The notes below the pieces were generated by a model that was given only the letters and a program-made list of their open reading frames with translations, was not told the DNA's origin and made no database searches. A stretch of DNA of 64,000 nt, from the NCBI RefSeq assembly GCF_003261585.1, contig NZ_POVU01000009.1, forward strand, positions 35,598 through 99,597, written 5' to 3'. A program made the translations under genes and the position numbers. Shown piece by piece: positions 55,146-64,000 of the stretch. Each line of letters starts with the position of its first letter. The stretch's first letter is position 1. The stretch is from Acinetobacter sp. MB5 (GTDB lineage Bacteria; Pseudomonadota; Gammaproteobacteria; Pseudomonadales; Moraxellaceae).

Positions 55146-57113
55146 ATGAAAACATTGCGGGTTTTAAGTGCAACAACATATCAATTCTATGGTCGCCTAT
55201 TTGCTTTGAGCTGTTTTCTCGGATCTAGTTTCGCTGCGTCCGCAGCCGAAGAGCAATTTAATGATGCTTTGCAAGCTGCAAATTCTGGCAATGTCGCATT
55301 ATTAGATCAATATGCAGCGAACATGCAGCAAGATGTTTTGGGCTATTATCCTGAATATTGGAAACTCAATATGAATTTGGGGTATCAGCCTTCGGGAAAT
55401 ATTGTGGATTTTGCTAAACGCTATCCGCAGTCTGCAATGGCTGAGAAACTGGCTGCTGATTATGTCGAAGAAAAAGTCAAACAAGCGGATTATAGTGATG
55501 CTCAACCCGTTATTCCTTATGTGACCAATCCCGATCAAGCCGAAAGCTGTGCCGTTGCACAAGTACGTGCCAAGTCTGGCGATCCACTGGTTTTTGCTGA
55601 ATTTAAAGATCTCTGGTTAAGCACAGGGGATTTACCTGAATCTTGTCAAGGTCTGGGACGGATGATGCTGACTAGTCCTCTCATGAGTGCGCAAGATAAA
55701 CAACAGCGTCTATGGGGTGAATTACGTTCAGGTCAAATGAGTAAAGCCCAAACCACTGCTAATGCAATGGGAATCACGCTGTCATTGGATCAGTTAAATC
55801 AAATTCAAAGTAGTCCGTTGAACTATTTATGGTCAGCCCCGAAAAATAACGATACAGATTATGCTTATCTGATTTTTGCACTTGCTCGTTTAGCAGAATC
55901 CGATTTGGACTCGGGACTGAATGCTGCCAATCGTGCTGCTGAAGGTGTGCCTGAGCCTGTACAGAAATATTTATATCGCACAGTTGCTTATATTGGTGGC
56001 ACTACAGTACTTAAAAATAATTTTAATCAAATTGTTCTGAAATTCTTTGATGCTAGTTATGGCTTGCCATTTAGTCCTGAAGAAGCCGAAATTTATGCAC
56101 GACAAGCAGTGCGTTTTGGTGCTTGGGAAAGTGTCATGCGTGCAATTAATAGTATGAGTGTCACGCAGCAACATGAAGACCGTTGGCAATACTGGCTAGC
56201 ACGTGCTTATGAGCAACGTGGCGATGCCAACTCTAAAAAAATCGCAACAGGAATTTATCAACGTTTGGCTCGCAGTGGTGATGATTATCATAACTTGCTG
56301 GCTCAGGCACGTTTAGGTGAAGGTTATCGCGAGGGTTCACAAGCACAGCCGACGGCGAGAGATTTTCAGCGCCTAGATCAAGATATTCATTTCCGCCGTG
56401 CATTTACACTGAAAAAAATTAATGCGCCTGATAGTTATACAAATAGGGAATGGAACTGGGCGGTTCGACAAGCGTATTTGCGCGAAGATGATGGCTTGTT
56501 ACTGGCAGCTGCTCAGCGTGCAGCAGATATGGGTTGGTATGATCGGGCAATTTATGCAGCGAATCGCACTGTCAATAAACACAATGACAGCCTGAGCTAT
56601 TTAACGCCACATCAAAATACTGTGCTGAGCTATAGTCAAAATGTGGGTCTGGATCCGGCATGGGCATATGGCTTAATGCGTCAGGAAAGTCGCTTTATAA
56701 CGCATGCCCGTTCCAATGTTGGAGCGGGAGGTTTAATGCAAATTATGCCTGGAACTGCGAAACAAGTCGCAAAAAAAATGGGAGAAACGTATAATCCAGC
56801 CGTATTAACGGACATGAATACCAATATCCGTTATGGAACCTATTATTTGTCGATGATTCAGGGACAGCTGAATGATAATGCTGTATTGGCAACAGCAGGT
56901 TATAATGCAGGGCCGACCCGTGCGCGTCGTTGGCAGGCGAATACAGGTGCAATTGCTGCGGATCAGTATGTCGAAAGTATTCCATTGTCGGAAACACGTG
57001 ACTATGTGAAAAATGTGATGACCAATGCAACCCACTACGGTGCAGTTCTAGGTCAGGGAATACAAAATATTGGTAAATGGATGCGTGCAATCCCTGCACG
57101 TCTAGAACAATAA
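55146..57113 (+). CDS. slt: Soluble lytic murein transglycosylase
   Basis: A signal peptide (LFALSCFLGSSFAASAAEEQ, cleaved near residue 34) is followed by a long helical superhelix (U and L domains) and a C-terminal SLT domain. Its catalytic Glu is in GLMRQESRFITHARSNVGAG (~residue 512), followed by GLMQIMPGTAKQVA and AGYNAGPTRARRW. It cleaves peptidoglycan into anhydromuropeptides in the periplasm. The length of 655 residues agrees with E. coli Slt70 (645). Confidence 0.93.
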   Translation: MKTLRVLSATTYQFYGRLFALSCFLGSSFAASAAEEQFNDALQAANSGNVALLDQYAANMQQDVLGYYPEYWKLNMNLGYQPSGNIVDFAKRYPQSAMAEKLAADYVEEKVKQADYSDAQPVIPYVTNPDQAESCAVAQVRAKSGDPLVFAEFKDLWLSTGDLPESCQGLGRMMLTSPLMSAQDKQQRLWGELRSGQMSKAQTTANAMGITLSLDQLNQIQSSPLNYLWSAPKNNDTDYAYLIFALARLAESDLDSGLNAANRAAEGVPEPVQKYLYRTVAYIGGTTVLKNNFNQIVLKFFDASYGLPFSPEEAEIYARQAVRFGAWESVMRAINSMSVTQQHEDRWQYWLARAYEQRGDANSKKIATGIYQRLARSGDDYHNLLAQARLGEGYREGSQAQPTARDFQRLDQDIHFRRAFTLKKINAPDSYTNREWNWAVRQAYLREDDGLLLAAAQRAADMGWYDRAIYAANRTVNKHNDSLSYLTPHQNTVLSYSQNVGLDPAWAYGLMRQESRFITHARSNVGAGGLMQIMPGTAKQVAKKMGETYNPAVLTDMNTNIRYGTYYLSMIQGQLNDNAVLATAGYNAGPTRARRWQANTGAIAADQYVESIPLSETRDYVKNVMTNATHYGAVLGQGIQNIGKWMRAIPARLEQ

Positions 57114-57132
57114 GTGTGAGAGATGTAAGACT

Positions 57133-57807
57133 TTGGTTTTCTACATAGCTAAACAAGAATGTCTAGGACACTCGGCTTCTCTAATCATGAGTGTACTGAT
57201 CTTTATTGGCTTTATCTTCGTGGTTTCATCGGCACATGCGCAGCCGAGTTCGAGTCGAGGCTATATCTTACATATTCAAATGACACCTGCGGTTTGCGCA
57301 TTAGATCCAAACCGAAAAAAACAACGTAAATGTTTAGAAGGATATGCACTGACTGTAGCAGGACTGGTTCCTGAAGGTCGCTATACCGAATGTGAAACCA
57401 GCAGTTCTGCAATTTTACCGCCGTTACAAGCTCGGGTTGTAGCACGAATTATTCCTGATGAAGCCTCACGCATTCAACTTTGGCAAAGTGTCGGGGGATG
57501 CATGTCAATGTCCGCCGTACAATATTTCCGAACGATTATTAATTATGCTCAAAGACTAAAAATTCCTGCAGCTCTGACAGATTCAGCTTCACATAACATC
57601 CAGAAAAAAGCTTTACTTACAGAGTTTCTACGTCTGAATTCAGGCATGTCATCTGATGGTGTTGAGTTTTATTGTCAAAAGAATCATGGCACAACGCTGT
57701 TGACTCATGTCAGTGTTTGTTACAACAGTAACGGTACCTATAAGGCATGTTCAAGCCATGAAATTTCTAACTGCCCAAAAAAATTCACCATTCAGGGGAC
57801 ATACTAA
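57133..57807 (+). CDS. RNase T2-like exported protein lacking the catalytic histidines
   Basis: The layout matches RNase T2/RNase I: YILHIQMTPAVCALDP, the strand YALTVAGLVPEGRYTEC and LWQSVGGCMSMSAVQYFRTI. In active enzymes these last two are the CAS I motif (xHGLWP) and CAS II motif (HEWxKHGTC). Here the catalytic His residues are absent: VAGLVP replaces IHGLWP, and SVGGC replaces the KHGTC end. Cys residues that build disulphides are kept. A signal sequence ends at HAQPSS. The start may be TTG 57133 (shown) or ATG 57187, which gives a shorter but clean signal peptide. It is 19 bases after slt. Confidence 0.72.
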   Translation: MVFYIAKQECLGHSASLIMSVLIFIGFIFVVSSAHAQPSSSRGYILHIQMTPAVCALDPNRKKQRKCLEGYALTVAGLVPEGRYTECETSSSAILPPLQARVVARIIPDEASRIQLWQSVGGCMSMSAVQYFRTIINYAQRLKIPAALTDSASHNIQKKALLTEFLRLNSGMSSDGVEFYCQKNHGTTLLTHVSVCYNSNGTYKACSSHEISNCPKKFTIQGTY

Positions 57808-58076
57808 GTTGATGCAGAGCATTTTATAAGTACTCTGATTTTATTGATTTAGAATTATTAAATAATAAGTCACCTTTCTTTTATTCTGTTGATGAGCAAA
57901 TTTAGCTATTAACACGCTTCATTTTGTTTAAATTTTCTATCAGACTTTTGTTGCAAATCATTCTATTTTTCATGCATGACCAGCAAGATTGGAGTACAAT
58001 GATTGCCGTTTATGATTAAGGATTAAATGGAACAACTGTTTAATCATATCAACGATCCTCAATTGGAGATAATTAC

Positions 58077-59063
58077 ATGAAGCAACCCGTTCGTGTTGCC
58101 GTTACTGGCGCTGCAGGTCAAATCGGTTATAGCTTGTTATTCCGTATCGCAAGCGGTGAAATGTTAGGGAAAGACCAACCAGTTATTTTACAATTGCTTG
58201 AAATCCCAGTTGAGAAAGCTCAACAAGCGCTTAAAGGCGTAATGATGGAACTTGATGACTGTGCGTTCCCATTGTTGGCTGGCATGATCGGTACTGACGA
58301 TCCTAAAGTTGCATTCAAAGATGCTGACTATGCGTTATTAGTTGGTTCACGTCCACGTGGTCCAGGTATGGAACGTGCTGACTTACTTAAAGTAAACGGC
58401 GAAATCTTCATTGGTCAAGGTAAAGCACTGAACGAAGTTGCTAGCCGTGACGTTAAAGTACTTGTTGTAGGTAACCCTGCAAACACTAACGCTTACATCG
58501 CGATGAAATCTGCTCCAGATCTTCCAGCGAAAAACTTTACTGCAATGTTACGTCTTGACCACAATCGTGCATTGACTCAACTTGCTCAAAAAGCGGGTGT
58601 TGCAGTTTCTGACATCGAAAACATGACTGTTTGGGGTAACCACTCTCCAACAATGTATGCTGACTACCGTTTTGCAAATGTAAACGGCGAAAGCTTAAAA
58701 GACAAAATCAACGATGCTGACTGGAACGCTAACGTATTCCTTCCAACTGTTGGTAAACGTGGCGCTGCGATCATCGAAGCACGTGGTCTGTCTTCTGCTG
58801 CTTCTGCTGCAAATGCTGCAATCGACCATATGCATGATTGGGCACTTGGCACTAACGGCAAATGGGTAACTATGGGTATTCCTTCTGACGGTTCTTATGG
58901 TATTCCTGAAGGCGTAATGTTCGGTTTCCCTGTAACAACTGAAAACGGTGAATACAAAATCGTTCAAGGTTTAGAAATCGATGAATTCAGCCGTGAGCGT
59001 ATCAACCATACGTTGAACGAGCTAGAAGAAGAACGTGCAGCAGTTGCTGACATGGTGAACTAA
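58077..59063 (+). CDS. mdh: Malate dehydrogenase
   Basis: The NAD motif [20 protein letters not shown] (~residues 7-26), the Arg loop [15 protein letters not shown] and the catalytic His in [14 protein letters not shown] (~residue 190) are all present. This is the cytosolic-type MDH (type 2, 328 residues) found in Acinetobacter, rather than the E. coli type. It oxidises malate to oxaloacetate in the TCA cycle. The codons are highly biased towards common ones (for example GGT, CGT), so it is probably abundant. TGGAG lies ~10 bases before the ATG. Confidence 0.96.
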   Translation: MKQPVRVAVTGAAGQIGYSLLFRIASGEMLGKDQPVILQLLEIPVEKAQQALKGVMMELDDCAFPLLAGMIGTDDPKVAFKDADYALLVGSRPRGPGMERADLLKVNGEIFIGQGKALNEVASRDVKVLVVGNPANTNAYIAMKSAPDLPAKNFTAMLRLDHNRALTQLAQKAGVAVSDIENMTVWGNHSPTMYADYRFANVNGESLKDKINDADWNANVFLPTVGKRGAAIIEARGLSSAASAANAAIDHMHDWALGTNGKWVTMGIPSDGSYGIPEGVMFGFPVTTENGEYKIVQGLEIDEFSRERINHTLNELEEERAAVADMVN

Positions 59064-59086
59064 TTTAATCTTTGCAGATTAAGTTG

Positions 59087-59118
59087 AAAAAGCACTCCAT
59101 TTTGGGGTGCTTTTTTTA
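59087..59118 (+). terminator. Terminator after mdh
   Basis: An AGCACTCC...GGGGTGCT stem with one G-U pair is followed by a T-run. Confidence 0.82.
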
Positions 59119-59205
59119 TGCCTTTACAGGAAACCAACTGAGAGTTACTCAACAAAAGCAGCGTAATTTTTTAAAATAAAATGATCCAGTGGATGGAGTA
59201 GAAAA

Positions 59206-59457
59206 ATGTTTGAACAACAACCCACACTCGAATTGCTATTTCAGCAATTGGGTTTGCCCGCAGAAGCAGGGGCGATAGAAGATTTTGTCAATTCACATCA
59301 ACTCGCGCAAGATGTTGAACTCGCGAATGCTGTGTTTTGGAATGCGCCGCAACGTGAGTTTTTGCAACATCGTTGCGATCAAGATGATGAATGGGCAATT
59401 GTGGTCGATGAATTAAATGAGTTACTACATACCGACGCACAGCATCCGATGTCTTAA
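59206..59457 (+). CDS. DUF2789 family protein
   Basis: The 83 residues include LELLFQQLGLPAEAGAIEDF and LANAVFWNAPQREFLQHRCD, the DUF2789 pattern. It is small, helical and acidic with no known function. GGAGTAG lies before the ATG. A terminator follows closely, so it is transcribed as a single gene. Confidence 0.87.
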   Translation: MFEQQPTLELLFQQLGLPAEAGAIEDFVNSHQLAQDVELANAVFWNAPQREFLQHRCDQDDEWAIVVDELNELLHTDAQHPMS

Positions 59458-59470
59458 GATGGATCGAAAT

Positions 59471-59505
59471 AAAAAAAACCTCTATTGGATATAGAGGTTT
59501 TTTTT
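59471..59505. terminator. Bidirectional terminator
   Basis: An AACCTCTAT...ATAGAGGTT stem flanked by A-run and T-run between convergent genes. Confidence 0.9.
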
Positions 59506-59507
59506 AT

Positions 59508-60035
59508 TTAATGAAGCTGTTTTTTTACAAGTTCAATAAACCAAACTTCTTGATGTAGTGGTTTAAATTTAGGATGGGCATGTAGAAGTTCATGGTCATA
59601 TTCTGAACTATTGACATATTTACGTAGCCAATGTTTGGTCATGGCATGTTCTTTTTTCACAATTGCTGCATACGCCAAGAAGAAATAGATATCACCATAA
59701 GCTAAATGTGCCAACGGCTTTAAGATCTGCTGGGTAATCAGTGCAAATTTACTGTCTTGATTCAGCTCAAAATAAATCATATAAGCTTTGGCAAGTTGTA
59801 AAGATAAATTTATATACAGCTGAATTGGAATTTCCTCAAATTCCACACGCCCTTGTTCTAAAATCGCGAGCGCTTCATGCAGAAAATACAACTGTTCTTG
59901 ACGATTCTGGCTTAAAGTCACCAATTGCAGGCGTAAATCACCACGCTCCAACGCCAGTTCTGGGCTATTGGCACTTAAATACAGCTGATCAGTTTCTCCA
60001 ATCCGCGCAATAATCTGTTGGCTGTTCATTAACAT
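59508..60035 (-). CDS. Helical protein of unknown function
   Basis: The 175 residues form amphipathic helices in a TPR-like spacing: LRLQLVTLSQNRQEQLYFLH, LYINLSLQLAKAYMIYFELN and IYFFLAYAAIVKKEHAMTKH. There is no signal or membrane helix. A protein-protein interaction role is possible, but no family is recognised. GAGG lies seven bases before the ATG. The 2OG oxygenase gene is 79 bases further upstream on the same strand. Confidence 0.72.
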   Translation of the reverse strand: MLMNSQQIIARIGETDQLYLSANSPELALERGDLRLQLVTLSQNRQEQLYFLHEALAILEQGRVEFEEIPIQLYINLSLQLAKAYMIYFELNQDSKFALITQQILKPLAHLAYGDIYFFLAYAAIVKKEHAMTKHWLRKYVNSSEYDHELLHAHPKFKPLHQEVWFIELVKKQLH

Positions 60036-60114
60036 GCTGTTTCCTCAATGGCTCATAAACAGTATATGTGGATTTTTCGATACATTTAAAGTCAGTACAG
60101 ATTAACTGTAGGGA

Positions 60115-60717
60115 CTATGACCAAATTGAGTGATTGCTGCGCATCCATGCCGTGATCGATAAGCGTTGTTGTTGAGCGGCAAGTACCTCATGGAGTAAAT
60201 CACTTTGAAACAGGGCAATACGATTCGGTTTTGGCTCTAAAATATGCCAGTTTTGTTGTTTATCTTGTAAGCGTAATTGACCGCCCCAGTCTTCCTGCCA
60301 TTCTGAATGTAAATACAATACCGCAGAAACCATCCGATCATTTTTCTTTTGTGGATTGTCACGGTGTAAGGCATAAAACTCACCTGTGTTGTAACAGGCA
60401 AAATGTGCTTCGACTTCACGAATTCCAAAGAAAAAAGCTTGATTAAGCTCCTGAGCGAGTTGCATAAGCGTTGCAACATGTTGTTCTGCAATTGGTAAAT
60501 TTTCGTTAATCCATAAAATATGATCACTGCGAATTTTGCTCACCACGCCATTTTGAATGGCTGCATCACGAAATTCATTTAAATGGTGCATACATTCTTG
60601 GTGAACAGTATGTAAGTATTCTTCGGTGTATGCTTGATCGATGATGCTGAAACCTGATTCATCTAAATCATTGATAATTTTATTTATATTCCAGTTTTTT
60701 GGTGGAAGCTCAGCCAT
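60115..60717 (-). CDS. 2OG-Fe(II) oxygenase
   Basis: The iron site is HRD in GEFYALHRDNPQKK (~residue 118) and a distal His in SDLLHEVLAA (~175). An Arg in RLSITAWMRSN would bind 2-oxoglutarate. The overall plan resembles SM-20/PHD-like (proline or arginine) hydroxylases such as E. coli YcfD relatives, or the PiuC type; the substrate is unknown. I use the ATG at 60717 with GGGGA five bases upstream instead of a TTG seven codons earlier. 200 residues. Confidence 0.86.
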   Translation of the reverse strand: MAELPPKNWNINKIINDLDESGFSIIDQAYTEEYLHTVHQECMHHLNEFRDAAIQNGVVSKIRSDHILWINENLPIAEQHVATLMQLAQELNQAFFFGIREVEAHFACYNTGEFYALHRDNPQKKNDRMVSAVLYLHSEWQEDWGGQLRLQDKQQNWHILEPKPNRIALFQSDLLHEVLAAQQQRLSITAWMRSNHSIWS

Positions 60718-60837
60718 AAATCCCCAGTTGAAATTCAAATCTATAGAAAAAGTCAGTTATTTTAGAACAACTGTCCAATCCGCATCGATGTTTTTTTCAT
60801 GTTAAGATAGCCGTTGATTTTAGGAATTGATAGAAAC

Positions 60838-61695
60838 ATGAATTACCGTCACCATTTTCATGCGGGCAACTTTGCCGATGTTATGAAGCATGTGCTTTTG
60901 CTGCAACTACTGGCACGTCTCAATGCAAAAGATAAACCTTATCGTTATATCGACACGCATGGTGGTGCGGGAAAATATGACCTGTCTCAAGCCCCTTCAC
61001 AGAAGTCTGGTGAATATCTTTCAGGTATTCATCGTTTGATGCAATTGCCATCCATTCAAAAGCGCCATGCGCCTGAAGCGGTACAGCAATATTTGAATTT
61101 GGTCGAAAGCATGCGTGCTGAAGATGGTCGTGGCGCTTATCCAGGCTCACCTTGGTTTGCATTGCAAGGCATGCGTGATATCGACAAAGCCACCATTTTT
61201 GAAATGCAGCGTGATGTCTTCCAGCAGCTTCGCCAAAATATTCGTGACCGCCGTGCAGGGTTGCATGAACGTGATGCTTATGAAGGGTTACTTGGTGTAA
61301 TTCCGCCAAAAGAAAAACGCGGTTTGGTGATGATTGACCCGCCTTACGAACTTGAACGTAAGGACTTTCCACAATTGGTGGAATTGTTAGTCAATGCCTA
61401 TAAAAAATGGCCGACAGGTGTATTTGCTGTTTGGTATCCAATTAAAGACCGTGCCATGATTGAACGTTTTGAGAAAAAAATGAGCAAAACGGGTATTCGT
61501 CGTCAGTTAGTTTGTGAAATTTGTGTTTGGCCAGATGATACACCAGTCGGCTTAAATGGCTGTGGTATGTTGATTATTAATCCACCTTGGCAGTTTGCTG
61601 AACAAGCAGATCAGGCATTACAGTGGCTATTCCCGCATTTGCGCATGCAAGAGAACGGTGGTTCTGTTGCAGTCAAATGGCTGGTGGGTGAATAA
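60838..61695 (+). CDS. rlmJ: 23S rRNA (adenine2030-N6)-methyltransferase
   Basis: The start MNYRHHFHAGNFADVMKHV and the catalytic motif MIDPPYELERKDF (~residues 165-177, DPPY) are typical of RlmJ. It methylates A2030 in 23S rRNA near the peptidyl transferase region, using SAM. I take the ATG at 60838; a further eight codons upstream lie in frame but have no family match. 285 residues, close to the 280 in E. coli. Confidence 0.94.
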   Translation: MNYRHHFHAGNFADVMKHVLLLQLLARLNAKDKPYRYIDTHGGAGKYDLSQAPSQKSGEYLSGIHRLMQLPSIQKRHAPEAVQQYLNLVESMRAEDGRGAYPGSPWFALQGMRDIDKATIFEMQRDVFQQLRQNIRDRRAGLHERDAYEGLLGVIPPKEKRGLVMIDPPYELERKDFPQLVELLVNAYKKWPTGVFAVWYPIKDRAMIERFEKKMSKTGIRRQLVCEICVWPDDTPVGLNGCGMLIINPPWQFAEQADQALQWLFPHLRMQENGGSVAVKWLVGE

Positions 61696-61734
61696 TACAG
61701 TTTTAAATCAAAAAAATACTGGGGAAGCAACAAC

Positions 61735-62550
61735 ATGACCAATGTGCCCAAACACAACGGAGATTGTTCAGATGATGCTTATGATGGGCTAACATTTGAA
61801 GTAATCGAAGAAGAGCATACGCATGAAGGGCAGCGCATTAAACGCCGTGGGATTTATTTGTGGCCTAACTTGATTACAACAGCAGCATTGCTGTCAGGTT
61901 TCTACTCAATTATTTCGAGTATGGATGGACAGTTTATCCATGCAATTTATGCCATCTTTCTTGCTGCATTGTTTGATGGGCTTGATGGTCGTGTTGCACG
62001 TGCAATTGGTGCACAAAGTGCTTTCGGTGAACAATTTGATTCGCTATCGGACTTGATTGCCTTTGGTCTAGCGCCTGCAATTTTAATGTATAGCTGGAGC
62101 TTGCATGGACTAGGGCGTATTGGTCTCGCTTGCTGTTTTGTCTATACTGCATGTGCTGCATTCCGTTTGGCACGCTTTAATGTTCAAATTGGTGTGGTCG
62201 ATAAGCGCTATTTTATTGGTGTAGCCAGTCCACTTGCTGCAATTCTTGTGATTTGTCTGGTTTGGGTGAGTCGCGATTATTCACATGCTTTTCATGTTAA
62301 AGAATTATCAACTCAAATTGCGTATGCCATTTTTATGGTTGTCGTCGGCTTGCTGATGATCTCGAATATGAAGTATTACTCTTTCAAGCAGATGGATCGC
62401 CGCCGTGTGCCATTCGTCGTTATGTTGCCTGTTGTACTGATTTTGGCAGCAATGACATATAACATTCCTGTAGGGATTTTGGTTGTTTCAAGTATTTATG
62501 CGCTATCAGGTATTGTGACTACTTTTTTAGCTAGGAAAAAAGTAACATAA
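61735..62550 (+). CDS. pssA: CDP-diacylglycerol-serine O-phosphatidyltransferase
   Basis: This integral membrane enzyme (271 residues, ~8 helices) has the CDP-alcohol phosphatidyltransferase motif DGLDGRVARAIGAQSAFGEQ followed by FDSLSD, matching D-G-x2-A-R...G-x3-D-x3-D. It makes phosphatidylserine, the precursor of phosphatidylethanolamine. The N-terminal ~40 residues are polar and cytosolic (EEEHTHEGQRIKRRGIYLWP). It is 39 bases after rlmJ, and a 31-base gap leads to the unknown gene. Confidence 0.93.
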   Translation: MTNVPKHNGDCSDDAYDGLTFEVIEEEHTHEGQRIKRRGIYLWPNLITTAALLSGFYSIISSMDGQFIHAIYAIFLAALFDGLDGRVARAIGAQSAFGEQFDSLSDLIAFGLAPAILMYSWSLHGLGRIGLACCFVYTACAAFRLARFNVQIGVVDKRYFIGVASPLAAILVICLVWVSRDYSHAFHVKELSTQIAYAIFMVVVGLLMISNMKYYSFKQMDRRRVPFVVMLPVVLILAAMTYNIPVGILVVSSIYALSGIVTTFLARKKVT

Positions 62551-62581
62551 AAAATAAAAGTTAATCTTTTGGGAGGTTGTT

Positions 62582-63646
62582 ATGAAGTGGAACAGTTTTT
62601 CCAAGTCTGCCAAACAGCCTCCAAATTTGACTAAATTACAATGGTTTCCGAACTCCCAATATAAAACCGTACATTATGGTTTTATTTTTCCGAATTTGCC
62701 TGCGCCACTTCATTACTTTAATTTCTTAACCCTGCTGGGTGTTCCCAATATTCCTGTCTTACAAAACTCCTCGGTAATTTCTACCACTGAGTTAGACACG
62801 GCTTTAGTTTTTACTTCGTGTAGTTTGAATCATCAGAGTTGTTTACAGACGTATTCGATTCAAGATGAATCTGAGCAAACGTTGGACTACGTGCATTTTG
62901 CAGAAGATATTAAGATTATTAAGGGCTATAAAAATTTACAGCTTATTAAAAAGAATAGTGAATTGCAGTTTGAGTTGAATATTCAGTTAAGAGGTCCACG
63001 ATATAAAAATTATCCCATAAATTTAGGGGTTGCTGAACGATGGCTTTGTCCTGTCAATATGCAAGGTACTTTGCATCATAAACAGCAGCATTATGAAATT
63101 GAAAGTATGGGATTGTTCAGTTATGCGCGGACGATACAGTTACCTTTTTCAAATTGGTATTTTTATACAAGACAAATCGTTCACGCTGAACATTGGCAAT
63201 TTATCTTTTATCAAATTCGAAACCGCTTTAATCAGGTTATTCATAGTAAGTTGATTATTTTTGATCTACATCAACAAAAGACACAGGTTTATACACGTGA
63301 TGTTGAGCTGGAAATTATTAGAGTCTATCCCAAAGTCATCACTCCTGATGGCTTGAGTATGTATTTGCCACGAGAGTTTATGTGGAATATTCAACATCCA
63401 AACCTTCAGTTACAACTTATTGCAACAGCAAGAGGTGATTATAAATTTGGATTTGGTGCTGGATATGTGGGGAGTTTTCATTATCAGCTTAAATTTAATC
63501 AAAAATATTATCAGGCAGAAGCAGGGTATTGTGAGTATGTCGATTGCCGAGCTTTAAAATGGCAAGAAATGGGGCATTTTGAAAAAGAAATATTATTGAA
63601 TTCCGTACATGAATTAGCCTGCCAACCCCTAAAAACGCCGAAATAG
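62582..63646 (+). CDS. Beta-rich protein of unknown function (possibly DUF6670)
   Basis: The 354 residues have many short beta-strand patterns and aromatic residues (HYGFIFPNLPAPLHYFNFLT, NLGVAERWLCPVNMQGTLHH, YKFGFGAGYVGSFHYQLKFN). There is no signal peptide. The plan recalls AttH/carotenoid 1,2-hydratase-like lipocalin pairs, and I suspect DUF6670, but neither is certain. GGGAGG lies seven bases before the ATG. It follows pssA and may share its transcript, which would fit a lipid-related role; that is a guess from position only. Confidence 0.65.
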   Translation: MKWNSFSKSAKQPPNLTKLQWFPNSQYKTVHYGFIFPNLPAPLHYFNFLTLLGVPNIPVLQNSSVISTTELDTALVFTSCSLNHQSCLQTYSIQDESEQTLDYVHFAEDIKIIKGYKNLQLIKKNSELQFELNIQLRGPRYKNYPINLGVAERWLCPVNMQGTLHHKQQHYEIESMGLFSYARTIQLPFSNWYFYTRQIVHAEHWQFIFYQIRNRFNQVIHSKLIIFDLHQQKTQVYTRDVELEIIRVYPKVITPDGLSMYLPREFMWNIQHPNLQLQLIATARGDYKFGFGAGYVGSFHYQLKFNQKYYQAEAGYCEYVDCRALKWQEMGHFEKEILLNSVHELACQPLKTPK

Positions 63647-64000
63647 GCTACAAAATGAGCGGTTGTTAAAAAAAAGCAGGTTGGGGGGTTGCATGACGTT
63701 TTAAATCCTCTATAATGCGTATCCATCGGCGGTGATGCAGATAAAAACTTGTTGATTAACAAGGGCTTAGCTAGATAGGTTAAGTTTTTAAGTTGATTGA
63801 ATGGGTTTTAAAAATATCGAAATTACCTGTTGACTTTGTTTTAAAATAGAGTAACATAGCCGACCTAGCTTGATGATGACGAATCATTGAGAAGATCATT
63901 AAGAGAATTGGAAGAACAACTTGTGTGGATTTTTACTAGTTGATCAGTCGAATATATATTTCATTGATTGAATTGGTAGAAATTTCTCGAAGTTTATTTG
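63647..64000 (+). promoter_or_regulatory. Two tandem promoters and leader, probably of an rRNA operon
   Basis: There are no genes in the last 354 bases. P1-like: -35 TTGCAT (63689-63694), 16 bases, -10 TATAAT (63711-63716), followed by GCG. P2-like: -35 TTGACT (63830-63835), 16 bases, -10 TAACAT (63852-63857), then a GC-containing discriminator (AGCCGACC). A long A+T-rich leader follows to the window end. The double promoter and ungened leader suit an rRNA operon just downstream; no 16S sequence is visible, so this is inference. Confidence 0.6.

Overview
The window reads as chromosome of an Acinetobacter species (Gammaproteobacteria, Moraxellales). The reasons are the A+T-rich coding style, the gene content and order (topA, the fused S10-spc-alpha ribosomal cluster, the purU/engB, nsrR, prlC, rnr, miaB-phoH-ybeY and mdh neighbourhoods), a darcynin-type small protein, and many short proteins of the kind found in that genus. 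I see no prophage, insertion sequence, CRISPR array or obvious defence island. It is mostly core genome, so the unusual items are small: leader structures, a pseudogene, and two proteins that have lost canonical catalytic parts.

Layout. 1-9.7 kb (+): the end of a membrane-anchored unknown gene, topA, a periplasmic HExxH protein, an HdeD-like membrane protein, a CYTH-CHAD protein, a UvrD/Rep-type helicase, a one-domain RRM protein and two small conserved unknowns. 9.7-13.6 kb (-): a KefC/YbaL antiporter, rpmB-rpmG and an aldehyde dehydrogenase, with a divergent TetR regulator and purU from 13.7 kb. 15.4-19.0 kb (-): engB, a nitric-oxide stress unit (nsrR plus a short flavohaemoglobin with a clear NsrR-type operator) and metC. 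A class I glutamine amidotransferase follows on the + strand.

20.0-33.9 kb (+): a continuous ribosomal superoperon from rpsJ to rplQ including secY and rpoA. It starts from a good sigma-70 promoter with a ~160-nt structured leader that holds a 15-codon uORF overlapping rpsJ. Strong RNA hairpins lie at the S10/spc and spc/alpha boundaries, and the unit ends at a strong terminator. Next come a flavin monooxygenase, the sdhE-ygfX pair, then prlC-yheV-unknown (-), TetR/darcynin (divergent) and rnr (-).

43.0-44.1 kb: tRNA-Ser(GCU) and two identical tRNA-Arg(ACG) genes that flank a broken HAD-phosphatase gene. 44-51.5 kb: single metabolic genes (Frm2-like nitroreductase, YcxB-like, FAH-family hydrolase, YihY, WrbA, xpt, DUF3108, an unknown and a TonB-like protein). 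51.5-54.9 kb (-): miaB-phoH-ybeY plus a monooxygenase-like gene. 55.1-62.6 kb: a soluble lytic transglycosylase, an RNase T2-like protein without its catalytic histidines, mdh, DUF2789, an unknown, a 2OG-Fe(II) oxygenase, rlmJ and pssA. The last 350 bases hold two tandem promoter-like elements and a leader, most simply read as the upstream region of an rRNA operon that starts just beyond the window.

How genes work together: the ribosomal cluster with rpmB-rpmG, engB, rlmJ, ybeY, rnr and the tRNAs covers ribosome and RNA supply; nsrR with the globin covers NO stress; sdhE serves respiratory flavoproteins alongside mdh; pssA and the lytic transglycosylase serve the envelope.
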